Shown: positions 1-7,562 of the stretch, piece after piece | Layout of the letters: every line of letters begins with the position of its first letter | Position numbering within the stretch: the first letter of the stretch is position 1 | Assembly: GCA_012727685.1 (NCBI GenBank) | Contig: JAAYGO010000287.1 | Coordinates: 1-19,318 of the forward strand | From: Bacillota bacterium | GTDB taxonomy: Bacteria; Bacillota; Dethiobacteria; DTU022 | DNA length: 19,318 bases | Direction of reading: 5' to 3' | Made by a program: the position numbers and the translations under genes | Notes under the pieces: model-generated | What the model saw: only the letters and a program-made list of their open reading frames with translations | Database searches by the model: none | Told to the model about the DNA's origin: nothing

Positions 1-51
1 AGATCTTTTCGCCTTTGAAGCCAACCGGCGCCAAGCAGTTTTGCAAGCCAA

Positions 52-447
52 TCAGACTGCCGCCGTGGCTTCGATCTCGATCAGAATATCCGGGTGATAG
101 AGGGCAGCGACGCCCAGCAAGGTGGAGGTGGGACGGCACCCGCTTCTTTCCAGCCGCTTGGCCAATTCCGGTTCGGCTTTCCGGAATGCCGGAATATCCG
201 TCGTATAGTAGTTCAGGCGGACAACATCCGAGAGCTGCAAGCCGGCCCCGGCCAAAACAGTCTCCAGGTTGTCCAGAGCCTGGTGGATTTGCTCCACCAT
301 CTTTCCGGGATGAAGCGGCCTGCCGTCACTGTCAACCGGTACCTGTCCCGAGCAGAAGACCAGCCGTTTCGCCCCGGCAATCTCGTTGGCCTGCACAAAG
401 CCCAGCTTCTCCTGCCACTGCCACGGATTGATCGTCCTTCTCTGCAT
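52..447 (-). CDS. RidA/YjgF/UK114-family protein
   Basis: Small single-domain protein of about 131 residues with the RidA-family fold signature: an N-terminal FCSGQVPVD stretch, a central helix with MVEQIHQALDNLETVLAGAG, and the C-terminal strand ILIEIEATA. RidA proteins form trimers; the best-known members hydrolyse reactive enamine/imine intermediates from PLP enzymes. The catalytic arginine of RidA lies in a PARS-type motif; here the aligned segment is RPTSTLLGV, so by eye that Arg is replaced by Ser. A deaminase role is therefore not secure, and the protein may belong to one of the Rid subgroups of unknown function. The ATG at 447 has GGGGGTG six bases upstream and is preferred. An in-frame ATG at 462 (136 aa) has a poorer Shine-Dalgarno. 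It lies downstream of rpe on the same strand, after about 100 bp that include a repeat. Confidence 0.85.
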   Translation of the reverse strand: MQRRTINPWQWQEKLGFVQANEIAGAKRLVFCSGQVPVDSDGRPLHPGKMVEQIHQALDNLETVLAGAGLQLSDVVRLNYYTTDIPAFRKAEPELAKRLERSGCRPTSTLLGVAALYHPDILIEIEATAAV

Positions 448-518
448 CTCCTTCACCCCCATGCTCTTCTTGGTACTTTAGCCTTTCCACCGCACAGATG
501 CAGATTTCAATCCTTTTT

Positions 519-550
519 CTCCAACCTCTAACTTCCCACCTCTAACTTCT
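519..550. repeat. Pyrimidine-rich short tandem repeat at the 3' end of rpe
   Basis: CCTCTAACTTC occurs twice with a 14-bp period (525-535 and 539-549), preceded by CCAACCTC. The same modules TCTAACTTCCCAC and CCAACCTC recur at 14029-14054 in a different order. The repeat runs into the rpe stop codon (TAG read from 551 to 549 on the minus strand). The remaining gap up to the RidA-family gene shows no clear terminator. Confidence 0.7.
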
Positions 551-1220
551 AAATGGGCCTGGTCGGCCCTTTCAGCAGCTTAAAGGCCTGGATCAGCTTG
601 AGGCCGTCTTCGCCGGTGAAGACTGCCGTTCCGGCGACCAAAACCGTTGCTCCCGCCTGCACAACCTGGCTGGCGGTTTCTGCATTGATCCCGCCGTCCA
701 CCTCGATGACCGTGCTCAGCGCGCGCTCGCGAATCTGCTGCGCCAGAAAACTTATTTTCGGCAATACCTCCGGGATGAAGGGCTGTCCGCCCGCCCCCGG
801 GTTAACGCTCATGACCAGGACCAGGTCCAGCAGCGGCCAGACATAATCGAGGACCGCAGGGCTGGTGGCAGGGTTCAAGGCCACGCCGGCTTTAACGCCC
901 AGGGCCTTGATCCGGCGCAAAACCCGGTCCAGATGGGCGGTCGCCTCCGCATGAACGGTGATCAGATCGGCGCCGGCGGCGGCAAAGGCCTCTAGATGTG
1001 CTTCCGGGTTGGCGACCATCAGGTGCACATCGAAGAACAGCCTGCTGTGCGGGCGCAGCGATTGGACTACTGCAGGCCCCATGGTGATGGCCGGAACAAA
1101 ATGGCCATCCATGATATCAAAGTGAATCCAATCGGCGCCGTTCTCCTCAACCAGCTTCACCGCTTCGCGCAGCTTCCCGAAATCTGCAGCCAGTAAAGAT
1201 GGAGCTACCAGTATCGTCAT
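549..1220 (-). CDS. rpe: Ribulose-phosphate 3-epimerase
   Basis: Interconverts D-ribulose 5-phosphate and D-xylulose 5-phosphate in the pentose phosphate pathway; cytoplasmic TIM barrel. The 223 residues cover the whole family length (about 215-225). The expected metal ligands are visible: H33 and D35 in HFDIMDG, H66 in DVHLMV, and D175 in EVDGGI. The flexible active-site loop MSVNPGAGGQPF (about 137-148) and the phosphate-binding GGIN and VAGTAVF segments are also present. The ATG start overlaps the rsgA stop by four bases (ATGA), so translation is probably coupled to rsgA. The rsgA-rpe pair is conserved in Firmicutes. The extreme C-terminus (KGPTRPI) and the stop codon sit at the edge of a short repeat, so the last residues may be recently altered. 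Confidence 0.97.
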   Translation of the reverse strand: MTILVAPSLLAADFGKLREAVKLVEENGADWIHFDIMDGHFVPAITMGPAVVQSLRPHSRLFFDVHLMVANPEAHLEAFAAAGADLITVHAEATAHLDRVLRRIKALGVKAGVALNPATSPAVLDYVWPLLDLVLVMSVNPGAGGQPFIPEVLPKISFLAQQIRERALSTVIEVDGGINAETASQVVQAGATVLVAGTAVFTGEDGLKLIQAFKLLKGPTRPI

Positions 1221-2110
1221 CGGTATTGATCTCTCCTGTTCATCAGCTCATTGAAAAAGGCCTGGTAGTGCTCAAAGCGCATCCTGTTGATTTTACCCAC
1301 GCTGACCGCTTCCCGGACGGCGCAGCCCGGTTCAGAGAGATGGCTGCAGTCGCGAAAAGCACACCGGCCGGAATAGGGGCGCATTTCTGGAAAGAGCCCG
1401 GCAAGATGCTGCGGCTCCAGATCGACAAATTCAAGGCGGGAAAAACCGGGAGTATCGACGACCATCCCGCCGGACGGTAAAACCAGCAGCTCGGCGGTAC
1501 GGGTGGTATGGCGGCCGCGGCCGATTTTGTCGCTTACCGAGCCCACTTTTAAGCTGAAATCGGGATGAATGGCATTGAGCAAAGAGGACTTTCCCGCACC
1601 CGAGGGCCCGGCAAAGATGGAACAGTGGCCGCCTAAATGTTCGATCAAATCCTGGACGCCGTCACCGCGCAGGGCACTGGTAAAAATGCAAGGATAGGGA
1701 AAAGCTTCAAGCATCCTTTTCGTTTCCGCCTGTTCTGCCGCGGTGACCAGGTCGGCCTTGTTCAGGCACAAGATCGCTTTCATCTGCTGTTGTTCCGCCA
1801 GGGCCAGGAGTCTGCCGGCAAGCTGCCAATCGGGGGCGGGATCGCGCAGCGGCGTCACCAGGATCATTTGATCGACATTGACGGCCGGAGGGCGGTGTAA
1901 TATATTCTTGCGGGGCAGCACCGCTTCGATGATTCCTTCGCATTTTTTATCCGCCGCACCGGCAGCAGGCTGGAAGATAACCCGATCGCCGACCAGGAGA
2001 GAGCCCCCGGTCTGCTTCAACCGGCCGCGAGCCCGGCACAAGAACTGCTCGCCACCGGAAGCCCGCACCAAGAAAAAACCTCCTGTGGCCTTGATTACAG
2101 TACCTTCCAG
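1217..2110 (-). CDS. rsgA: Ribosome small subunit biogenesis GTPase RsgA (YloQ/CpgA type)
   Basis: Circularly permuted GTPase acting in late 30S subunit maturation. An N-terminal OB-fold region (through LVGDRV) is followed by G4 NKAD (117-120), G1 GPSGAGKS (168-175), G3 DTPG (219-222) and a C-terminal zinc knuckle with C250, C255, H257 and C263. The start is unusual. The first ATG/GTG/TTG after the prkC stop is TTG at 2071, which would remove the conserved EGTVIKATGGFFLV segment that matches the family N-terminus (B. subtilis MPEGKIIKALSGFYYV). A CTG at 2110 keeps it, giving 297 aa, and has AAGGGGGG nine bases upstream overlapping the prkC stop. TTG 2071 also has a good AGGAGG seven bases upstream, so the choice is open. 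The neighbours prkC and prpC fit the report that PrkC phosphorylates this GTPase in B. subtilis. Confidence 0.95.
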   Translation of the reverse strand: MEGTVIKATGGFFLVRASGGEQFLCRARGRLKQTGGSLLVGDRVIFQPAAGAADKKCEGIIEAVLPRKNILHRPPAVNVDQMILVTPLRDPAPDWQLAGRLLALAEQQQMKAILCLNKADLVTAAEQAETKRMLEAFPYPCIFTSALRGDGVQDLIEHLGGHCSIFAGPSGAGKSSLLNAIHPDFSLKVGSVSDKIGRGRHTTRTAELLVLPSGGMVVDTPGFSRLEFVDLEPQHLAGLFPEMRPYSGRCAFRDCSHLSEPGCAVREAVSVGKINRMRFEHYQAFFNELMNRRDQYR

Positions 2111-2119
2111 AAAGGAATG

Positions 2120-2127
2120 CCCCCCTT
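2120..2127 (-). promoter_or_regulatory. Shine-Dalgarno supporting a CTG start of rsgA
   Basis: The minus strand reads AAGGGGGG beginning within the prkC stop codon, nine bases before CTG (2110-2108). No ATG, GTG or TTG lies in frame between the prkC stop and this CTG. A competing AGGAGG (2084-2079) sits seven bases before TTG 2071, but it also encodes the conserved Gly-Gly of the N-terminus. Confidence 0.5.
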
Positions 2128-3793
2128 AATCGTCATCATCCTCCGATTTGCCGTTGCCTTTGCTGACCACGATATCAACCGACTGTCCTTTTTTTACATT
2201 CTTGCCCACTTCCGGATACTGGCCGATCACCGTGCCGGCGGGCGCATCTGCCCTTTCATAGCGCAGCCGGGGGAGCAGTCCATTAACTTCCAGGTAATCC
2301 CTGGCTTCAGTCTCAGTCATGCCGATCAGATTGCTGATCTGAAAGGGTGGACCTCCCTGGCTGACGTAGATGATTACCTGCTCGCCCCTGCTCAGGCGGA
2401 AGCCCGCCTCCGGAACCTGGCGGAAGACCATCCCCTCCGCGACCGCCTCGTTGTGTTCCCGGATGATTTCGCATTGCAGCTCCATCTCCTTGAGCAGGCG
2501 TCTCGCTTCGCTTTCCGTGCGCCCGAAGAGATCGGGCAAGGACATGGTCTCCGGCCCTTTGCTGATATAGAGATCCACGACCCGGTTTTGACGCACTTTT
2601 CTCCACTGGACCGGTTCCGTGCGCACCACATGGCCCACGGGAATTTTATCATCAAATACATAGTACACTTCCGGGTTTACCTTCAAACCGGCATCGATCA
2701 GCACCGCCACCGCGTCACTCTGGCTTAGTTCCCGCACCGGGGGGACCGTGACCTCGGGGACATAAAGCAGGCCGCGCAGGTAAATAAAACCGACCACCAG
2801 GATAAAACTCACGACGAGGACGATGATCAGCGGCGCAATCCATCTCTTCGGTGCCGGCAGTTCGGCTCTTTCCTCCGGATCCGCCTCATCATCCAACTGG
2901 CGAACCGGCTTTATGACCAGAGTATCCCCGTCATCGGCGGACAAATCGCTAGCCGGTAAAGCTACGGCAGTTCCTTTTTGCTGGAAGAGCAGCAAATCAT
3001 CCAGAAAAGCCCTGGCATCCGGGTAACGTTTCCCGGGCTCTTTCTGCAGTGCTTTGAGGATAATCCTTTCCAGCGGTTCAGGGATATGGGGGTTCAGCCG
3101 GCGCGGCGGCTCCACCGGGTCCTGAACGTGTTTCATCGCTACGGAAATGGGGCTTTCTCCGCTAAATGGCACCTGGCCGGTCACCATTTCATAGAGAATG
3201 ACCCCCAGGGAATAAAGATCCGACTGTTTGCCGGCCAGATTGCCCCGGGCTTGCTCCGGTGAAAAATAGTGCACGGAACCGACGATATCATCAGAGCAGG
3301 TCAGGGTGGAACCGTCAGCGGCCAGGGCAATGCCAAAGTCGGCTACCTTGACCTTACCGTCCCGGGAGAAGAGGATGTTTTGCGGTTTTATGTCCCGGTG
3401 GATCACCCCGGCCCCGTGCGCCTGCACCAGCGCGGCGGCGATCTGCCGGGCAATGGCCACGGCCTCCGCAGGCGAAAGGTAACCCTTTTCGCGGATATAT
3501 TGCTTTAAATTATTACCGTCCACATACTCCATGACAATGAAATAGGTGTTGCCTTCTTCTCCCACATCGTAAACATTGACGATATTGGGGTGAGACAGCC
3601 CTGCCGCTGCCTGGGCTTCCCTGCGGAAACGGCGGACAAAATCGGCGCTGCCGGTCATTTGATCTTTCAGTATTTTTACGGCTACGGTGCGCTTCAGCAG
3701 TTGATCGCGGCCGCGGTAGACGCGGGCCATGCCTCCCTCGCCAACTTTTTCCAGCAATTCGTAGCGACCAGCAAGAACTCTGCCGACCATCAA
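2126..3793 (-). CDS. prkC: Membrane Ser/Thr protein kinase with three PASTA domains
   Basis: PknB/PrkC/Stk1-type kinase of 555 residues. The cytoplasmic kinase domain (about 11-270) has the glycine loop GEGGMA, K40 in AVKIL, E59, the catalytic loop HRDIKPQN (132-139), DFG (152-154) and SPEQARG. The activation segment carries several Ser/Thr (S162, T163, T165, S167) as possible phosphosites. An acidic juxtamembrane linker leads to a single membrane helix (about 319-338) and then three extracellular PASTA repeats (about 346-413, 416-480, 482-545). It ends in an acidic EDDDD tail. PASTA kinases bind muropeptide/peptidoglycan and control cell-wall growth and, in B. subtilis, spore germination. 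TTG 3793 is eight bases after GGAGG; ATG 3790 immediately follows and is an equally possible start. It lies 5-8 bp downstream of its phosphatase gene prpC, whose last codons hold the ribosome binding site. Confidence 0.97.
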   Translation of the reverse strand: MMVGRVLAGRYELLEKVGEGGMARVYRGRDQLLKRTVAVKILKDQMTGSADFVRRFRREAQAAAGLSHPNIVNVYDVGEEGNTYFIVMEYVDGNNLKQYIREKGYLSPAEAVAIARQIAAALVQAHGAGVIHRDIKPQNILFSRDGKVKVADFGIALAADGSTLTCSDDIVGSVHYFSPEQARGNLAGKQSDLYSLGVILYEMVTGQVPFSGESPISVAMKHVQDPVEPPRRLNPHIPEPLERIILKALQKEPGKRYPDARAFLDDLLLFQQKGTAVALPASDLSADDGDTLVIKPVRQLDDEADPEERAELPAPKRWIAPLIIVLVVSFILVVGFIYLRGLLYVPEVTVPPVRELSQSDAVAVLIDAGLKVNPEVYYVFDDKIPVGHVVRTEPVQWRKVRQNRVVDLYISKGPETMSLPDLFGRTESEARRLLKEMELQCEIIREHNEAVAEGMVFRQVPEAGFRLSRGEQVIIYVSQGGPPFQISNLIGMTETEARDYLEVNGLLPRLRYERADAPAGTVIGQYPEVGKNVKKGQSVDIVVSKGNGKSEDDDD

Positions 3794-3798
3794 ACCGC

Positions 3799-4542
3799 CT
3801 ACCTCCCGATCTCAGCGGCTAGCACCACTGTAATATTATCAAACCCGCCTCGCGCATTGGCCAGGTCAATCAGCGCCTCCACCGCCTGGTCCGGAGTCTC
3901 CTCGGTGAGGACTATGTTTAAGATTTCATGGTCCTGCACCAGCGTGGTCAAGCCGTCCGTACAGAGCAAAAGCATGCTGCCGGGAGGGAGGAGGCGCTCC
4001 ACCAGGTCAACCTGCAAAGCGCGATTGGTTCCCAGCGCCCTGGTTAGAATATGGCGCTGGGGATGATCCTGGGCTTCTTCCGGGCTCACATCGCCCTGCC
4101 TGACCAGCTCTTCCACCAGGGAATGATCTTCGGTGAGGAGACTGATGGTCTGCCCCGCAATCAGGTAGGAACGGCTGTCGCCCACGTGGCCGATGATCAG
4201 ATGGCATCCGGCCAGTAGCCCCATGGTCAGGGTAGTGCCCATGCCGTACTTGGTGCTGTCGCGGGTTGAATCCTCCAGGATCACCCTGTTGGCTTCTTGC
4301 ATAATATTTTGCACTATTTCCTCTAGTCTGCTGTTATCGGCCGGAAAACCTTGCCGCACCAGTGCGGACCAGTGATCATCGAGGACGGCAATGGCGCGGG
4401 CGCTGGCCACATCGCCGGCCTGGTGACCCCCCATGCCGTCGGCTACGGCCATCAGGGTATATTCTCCTTCTCTCCGGATTAAAAAACTGTCTTCGTTGCG
4501 GGGCCGTTCAAGGCCCTGATGGCTTAGCCCGGCAACCAGCAT
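3799..4542 (-). CDS. prpC: PP2C-family Ser/Thr protein phosphatase (PrpC/Stp1)
   Basis: Soluble metal-dependent phosphatase of 247 residues that reverses PrkC phosphorylation. All PP2C motifs are present in order: RPRNEDS (D18), VADGMGGH (metal ligand D35), GTTLTMG, IGHVGDSR, LTEDHSLVEELVRQG, LLLCTDGLT and GGFDNITVVL. The length fits the compact bacterial PrpC/Stp group with no extra regulatory domain. ATG 4542 has AAGGA nine bases upstream. prpC is followed at once by prkC, the usual arrangement. Upstream, the position normally occupied by rlmN in this gene order is only a 114-bp gap, so rsmB is its direct upstream neighbour. Confidence 0.97.
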   Translation of the reverse strand: MLVAGLSHQGLERPRNEDSFLIRREGEYTLMAVADGMGGHQAGDVASARAIAVLDDHWSALVRQGFPADNSRLEEIVQNIMQEANRVILEDSTRDSTKYGMGTTLTMGLLAGCHLIIGHVGDSRSYLIAGQTISLLTEDHSLVEELVRQGDVSPEEAQDHPQRHILTRALGTNRALQVDLVERLLPPGSMLLLCTDGLTTLVQDHEILNIVLTEETPDQAVEALIDLANARGGFDNITVVLAAEIGR

Positions 4543-4629
4543 GGCGCCACATCCTTCAGGGTGCTAATGCTTAAAAAATACATGTTCAGTATAGCAAAAA
4601 AATAAAGCAATCTCAACGATTTACGCGGC

Positions 4630-4651
4630 ACCGTGCAAAAACCGTGCAAAA
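4630..4651. repeat. Perfect 2 x 11-bp tandem duplication
   Basis: ACCGTGCAAAA occurs twice head to tail (4630-4640 and 4641-4651) in the rsmB-prpC gap, just downstream of the rsmB stop codon. No terminator or other gene is visible in the 4543-4656 gap, whose central part is AT-rich. Confidence 0.85.
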
Positions 4652-4656
4652 GGGGA

Positions 4657-6021
4657 TCAACTTTCCCCGGGACGGCGCCAGATGGCCATGTAAAAGCCGT
4701 CCATGCCGTGCCGGTGCGGCAGCAGTTCCAGGCAGCCATCGCTCGTCGCAGCGTGCAGCTGATCCGGAACGGCGACGAAATGATCTTCACGCCTAAAGGA
4801 CGGATGGGAATCTGAAAATTTTTCCACCACGGCAGCCGTTTCTTCGATCTCGTTGCTGCAGACGCTGTAGAGCAGCCGCCCTCCCGGTGCCAGGAGCGCT
4901 GCGGCGGTCTCCAGCAGCGCCAGTTGCTGCCGCTGCAGGACCGGCAAATCCGCCTCGCAGCGGCGCCACTTGATTTCCGGCAGGCGCCGGATCACCCCGA
5001 GTCCGGAGCAGGGAGCATCGACTAAAATGCGCTGCTGCGGCGGCAGCTGCTTGCGGTTGATAGCCCGCCCGTCGTCCAGGATGAGCCGGATCGATCTCAG
5101 CCCGAGGCGCCGCGCCGCCCGCTCAACCAACTGCAGGCGCTGCGGGTGGATGTCAACGGCATTGACGCGGCCCCGGTCCCCCATCAACTCGGCCAGGTGT
5201 GTCGTTTTGCCGCCCGGAGCGCTGCACAGGTCCAGGATCTCTTCCCCCGGCTGTGGATCCAGGTTGGGCGCCACCAGGGCGGAGCTGTCACCCTGGACCG
5301 TGAAATAGCCTTCCTGGAAAGACGGGAGCTGCTCCAGGGCCTGCTCCGTTTTGATCCGGAGCATGCCGTGCACCGGTCCTCCCGGCAGCACCGTGACCCC
5401 CTCCGCGGCGAGCTTTTGCGCCAGCTCTTCCGGGCTAATGCGCAGGCGGTTCGGCCGCAGCGAGATGGGGGTATTCTCGTTATCAGCCCGGCAGAGCGCC
5501 TCGGCCTCGTCCAGCCCGTAGCGTGCCAGGCGGCGCTGTGCGAGCCAGATGGGCATGCTGTAGCGCAGGGAGAGGTAGGCCGCGGGAGCAGTCTCCTTGC
5601 CAGGCCAGGGCAGGTCGGTGCCGCGGCGCGCCAGGCGGCGCAGGACGGCGTTAACCAGGCCGGCCACTCCGCGGTGCCCGTAACGCCTTGCCAGTTGCAC
5701 CGCTTCATCCACCGCGGCGTAGGCGGGAATGCGTTCGAGATAGAGCAACTGGTAGGCGCTGAGGCGAAGGATATTGCGAATCCAGGGGGTCAGGGCGGAA
5801 AGCCGGTGTTTGAGGAGAAGGCCGAGGACCCAGTCGAGGGTATTCAAGCGCTGCACGGTCCCGCCAGCGATCTGGTGAGCGAGGGCCCGCTCCCGTGGCG
5901 GCAGCTCGCTCAAAAGCGGTTTGAGGGCAAAATTCAGGTAAGCCCGATCCCTTTCCACCCTGATCAGGGCTTTTAGCGCCGCTTCCCGCGCGGTCAGCCT
6001 TGTTTCCGACATGCCACTCAC
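4657..6021 (-). CDS. rsmB: 16S rRNA (cytosine-967-C5)-methyltransferase RsmB
   Basis: SAM-dependent RNA m5C methyltransferase that modifies C967 of 16S rRNA (E. coli numbering). The 454 residues have the standard two-part plan: an N-terminal NusB-like RNA-binding domain (about 8-135), a linker, and a Rossmann methyltransferase domain. The SAM motif is LDLCSAPGGK (263-272). The motif IV PCSG contains C338 and the motif VI YSVCSNE contains C388, the pair used in this family for product release and nucleophilic attack. The domain ends with HGMDGFYMAIW, the usual C-terminal signature. The start is probably GTG 6021, with AGAGG about 11 bases upstream; ATG 6012 is an alternative. It follows fmt after a 74-bp gap in which I see no further feature. 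Confidence 0.96.
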   Translation of the reverse strand: MSGMSETRLTAREAALKALIRVERDRAYLNFALKPLLSELPPRERALAHQIAGGTVQRLNTLDWVLGLLLKHRLSALTPWIRNILRLSAYQLLYLERIPAYAAVDEAVQLARRYGHRGVAGLVNAVLRRLARRGTDLPWPGKETAPAAYLSLRYSMPIWLAQRRLARYGLDEAEALCRADNENTPISLRPNRLRISPEELAQKLAAEGVTVLPGGPVHGMLRIKTEQALEQLPSFQEGYFTVQGDSSALVAPNLDPQPGEEILDLCSAPGGKTTHLAELMGDRGRVNAVDIHPQRLQLVERAARRLGLRSIRLILDDGRAINRKQLPPQQRILVDAPCSGLGVIRRLPEIKWRRCEADLPVLQRQQLALLETAAALLAPGGRLLYSVCSNEIEETAAVVEKFSDSHPSFRREDHFVAVPDQLHAATSDGCLELLPHRHGMDGFYMAIWRRPGES

Positions 6022-6095
6022 ATCAACTTAAACCTCTATGCTCTAGTCAACTTGACCTGTATTACTTGCGTTTTCCAACAGCCGGCTGCGAACCG

Positions 6096-7055
6096 CTAAC
6101 AGCCGAGCCTGGCGCCGGGTTCAAAGCGGCGGCCGCAATAGAACTCTGCCGCGCTCATGATCCGCTTGCCGTCGGGTTGCACTTCCAGGAGCTCCAGGGG
6201 GCCTGTCCCGGTGATCACGAAGAGCGCATCGCTCCGGTCGCAGATGATCGTCCCCGGAGGGGCGTTGCCGTCACCTTCTAAAACAGGAGGCTGCGCCGGT
6301 ATCCTGGCCCGCCACACCTTCAAGCGCTTGCCGGCACAGTTAGTGTAAGCCCCCGGCCAGGGATTCAGCCCCCGGATCTGATTGTAGAGCGAAAGAGCAT
6401 CGCGGCTCCAGTCCAGGACTTCATCCTCGGGGCGCAGCCGGGGCGCGTAGCTGACCCCTGCCGGGTCCTGGGGGCGGGATTGAGCCGTGCCTGCGGCCAG
6501 GGCCTCCACAGCTTTTAGCAGTAAGGCCGCCCCCTTTACCGCGAGGCGGTCATGCAGTTCTCCCGCCGTTTCGTCCTCATGCACCGGCAGCTCTTCCTGC
6601 AGGATGATGTTGCCGGCGTCCATCTCCGGGACCATCTCGATGACGGTGACCCCGGTACGGGTCGCCCCCTCCATGATGGCGCGGTGGATCGGGGCTGCGC
6701 CCCGGTAAGCGGGCAGGAGCGAAGCGTGGAGATTGATGCAGCCCAGCGGGGGGAACTGCAGCAGCTTCTCCGGCAGCATCTTCCCGTATGCCACCGTGAC
6801 CACCAGATCGGGCTTGATCTGCTCGAGCTGGTTCCAGAAAGACGCGTCGAGCAGCCGCTTTGGCTGCAGCACTGCCACGCCGTGAGCCATGGCCCACTTT
6901 TTGACCGGGGGCGGAGTGACGCAGCCCCCGCGGCCGCGGGGGCGATCCGGCTGGGTCACGACTGCAGCCAGATCATGCCGGCTCTGATAGAGGAGATCCA
7001 GGGAAGGAAGGGCAAAGTCCGGCGTTCCCATAAAAACGATTCTCAGCGTTTTCAT
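6096..7055 (-). CDS. fmt: Methionyl-tRNA formyltransferase
   Basis: Formylates initiator Met-tRNA using 10-formyl-tetrahydrofolate. The protein is 319 residues, the usual length. The N-terminal MGTPDFALPSL and the formyltransferase core CINLHASLLPAYRGAAPIHRAI are typical; the catalytic triad is N108, H110 and D146 (EMDAGNI). The C-terminal tRNA-binding OB-like domain follows from about residue 205 and contains the typical IRGLNPWPGAYT. ATG 7055 overlaps the def stop by four bases (ATGA) and has GGGAGGAAGAGGA directly upstream. This couples the formylating enzyme to the deformylase that later removes the same group, as in most bacteria. Confidence 0.98.
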   Translation of the reverse strand: MKTLRIVFMGTPDFALPSLDLLYQSRHDLAAVVTQPDRPRGRGGCVTPPPVKKWAMAHGVAVLQPKRLLDASFWNQLEQIKPDLVVTVAYGKMLPEKLLQFPPLGCINLHASLLPAYRGAAPIHRAIMEGATRTGVTVIEMVPEMDAGNIILQEELPVHEDETAGELHDRLAVKGAALLLKAVEALAAGTAQSRPQDPAGVSYAPRLRPEDEVLDWSRDALSLYNQIRGLNPWPGAYTNCAGKRLKVWRARIPAQPPVLEGDGNAPPGTIICDRSDALFVITGTGPLELLEVQPDGKRIMSAAEFYCGRRFEPGARLGC

Positions 7056-7537
7056 TCCTCTTCCTCCCGCTTTAGTTCAGCCGGATCCAGCAGGCGGATC
7101 GCCTTGTCAATAAACAGGATCCCGTTCAAATGGTCGATCTCATGCTGGAAAATCCGGGCCTGAAAGCCGGAAAGATTGAGCTTGAGTATCTTTCCGTCAC
7201 GATCCAGCGCCTCGACGATAATCTGTTCATAGCGGGGCACTTCGCCGTAGACTCCGGGAATGCTCAAGCAGCCTTCCACATCGACAGCCTCACCGGAGGC
7301 ATCGATGATGCGGGGGTTGATGAGTTGCCATACCGGCTCCTCCTCCCCCGGGGCGACGATGATCAACTGCTTGGCAATGCCGATCTGCGGTGCGGCCAGC
7401 CCGACCCCTTTGGCCTCGTGCATCGTTTCAACCATGTCATCGAGCAGCCGCAATATTACATGGTTAATTTTTTCCACCGGCCGCGCGCGGCCGCGCAACA
7501 GCGGATGTTCATTATTCAGTATTCGCCTGATCGCCAA
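7052..7537 (-). CDS. def: Peptide deformylase
   Basis: Removes the N-formyl group from nascent proteins; metalloprotease with Fe/Zn bound by one Cys and two His. The three family motifs are GVGLAAPQIG (44-53), EGCLS (C90) and QHEIDHLNG (H132, H136); numbering is from the TTG start. TTG 7537 is chosen because it gives MAIRRILNNEHPLLR, matching family N-termini, and has GGAGG eight bases upstream. GTG 7546 (164 aa) is an alternative but overlaps that Shine-Dalgarno. The acidic LKREEEE tail is unremarkable. It lies between priA (24-bp gap) and fmt (4-bp overlap). Confidence 0.97.
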   Translation of the reverse strand: MAIRRILNNEHPLLRGRARPVEKINHVILRLLDDMVETMHEAKGVGLAAPQIGIAKQLIIVAPGEEEPVWQLINPRIIDASGEAVDVEGCLSIPGVYGEVPRYEQIIVEALDRDGKILKLNLSGFQARIFQHEIDHLNGILFIDKAIRLLDPAELKREEEE

Positions 7538-7543
7538 GGACGG

Positions 7544-7551
7544 CACCTCCC
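7544..7551 (-). promoter_or_regulatory. Ribosome binding site deciding the def start
   Basis: The minus strand reads GGGAGGTG with its GGAGG core eight bases before TTG 7537. The alternative GTG start at 7546 lies inside this element, which argues for the TTG. Confidence 0.65.
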
Positions 7552-7562
7552 ATTCCTAGCCA

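Noticed and set aside
5146..5976. A 276-codon plus-strand open frame opposite rsmB
   Set aside because: Antisense shadow of a complete rsmB; no start context or domain signature.
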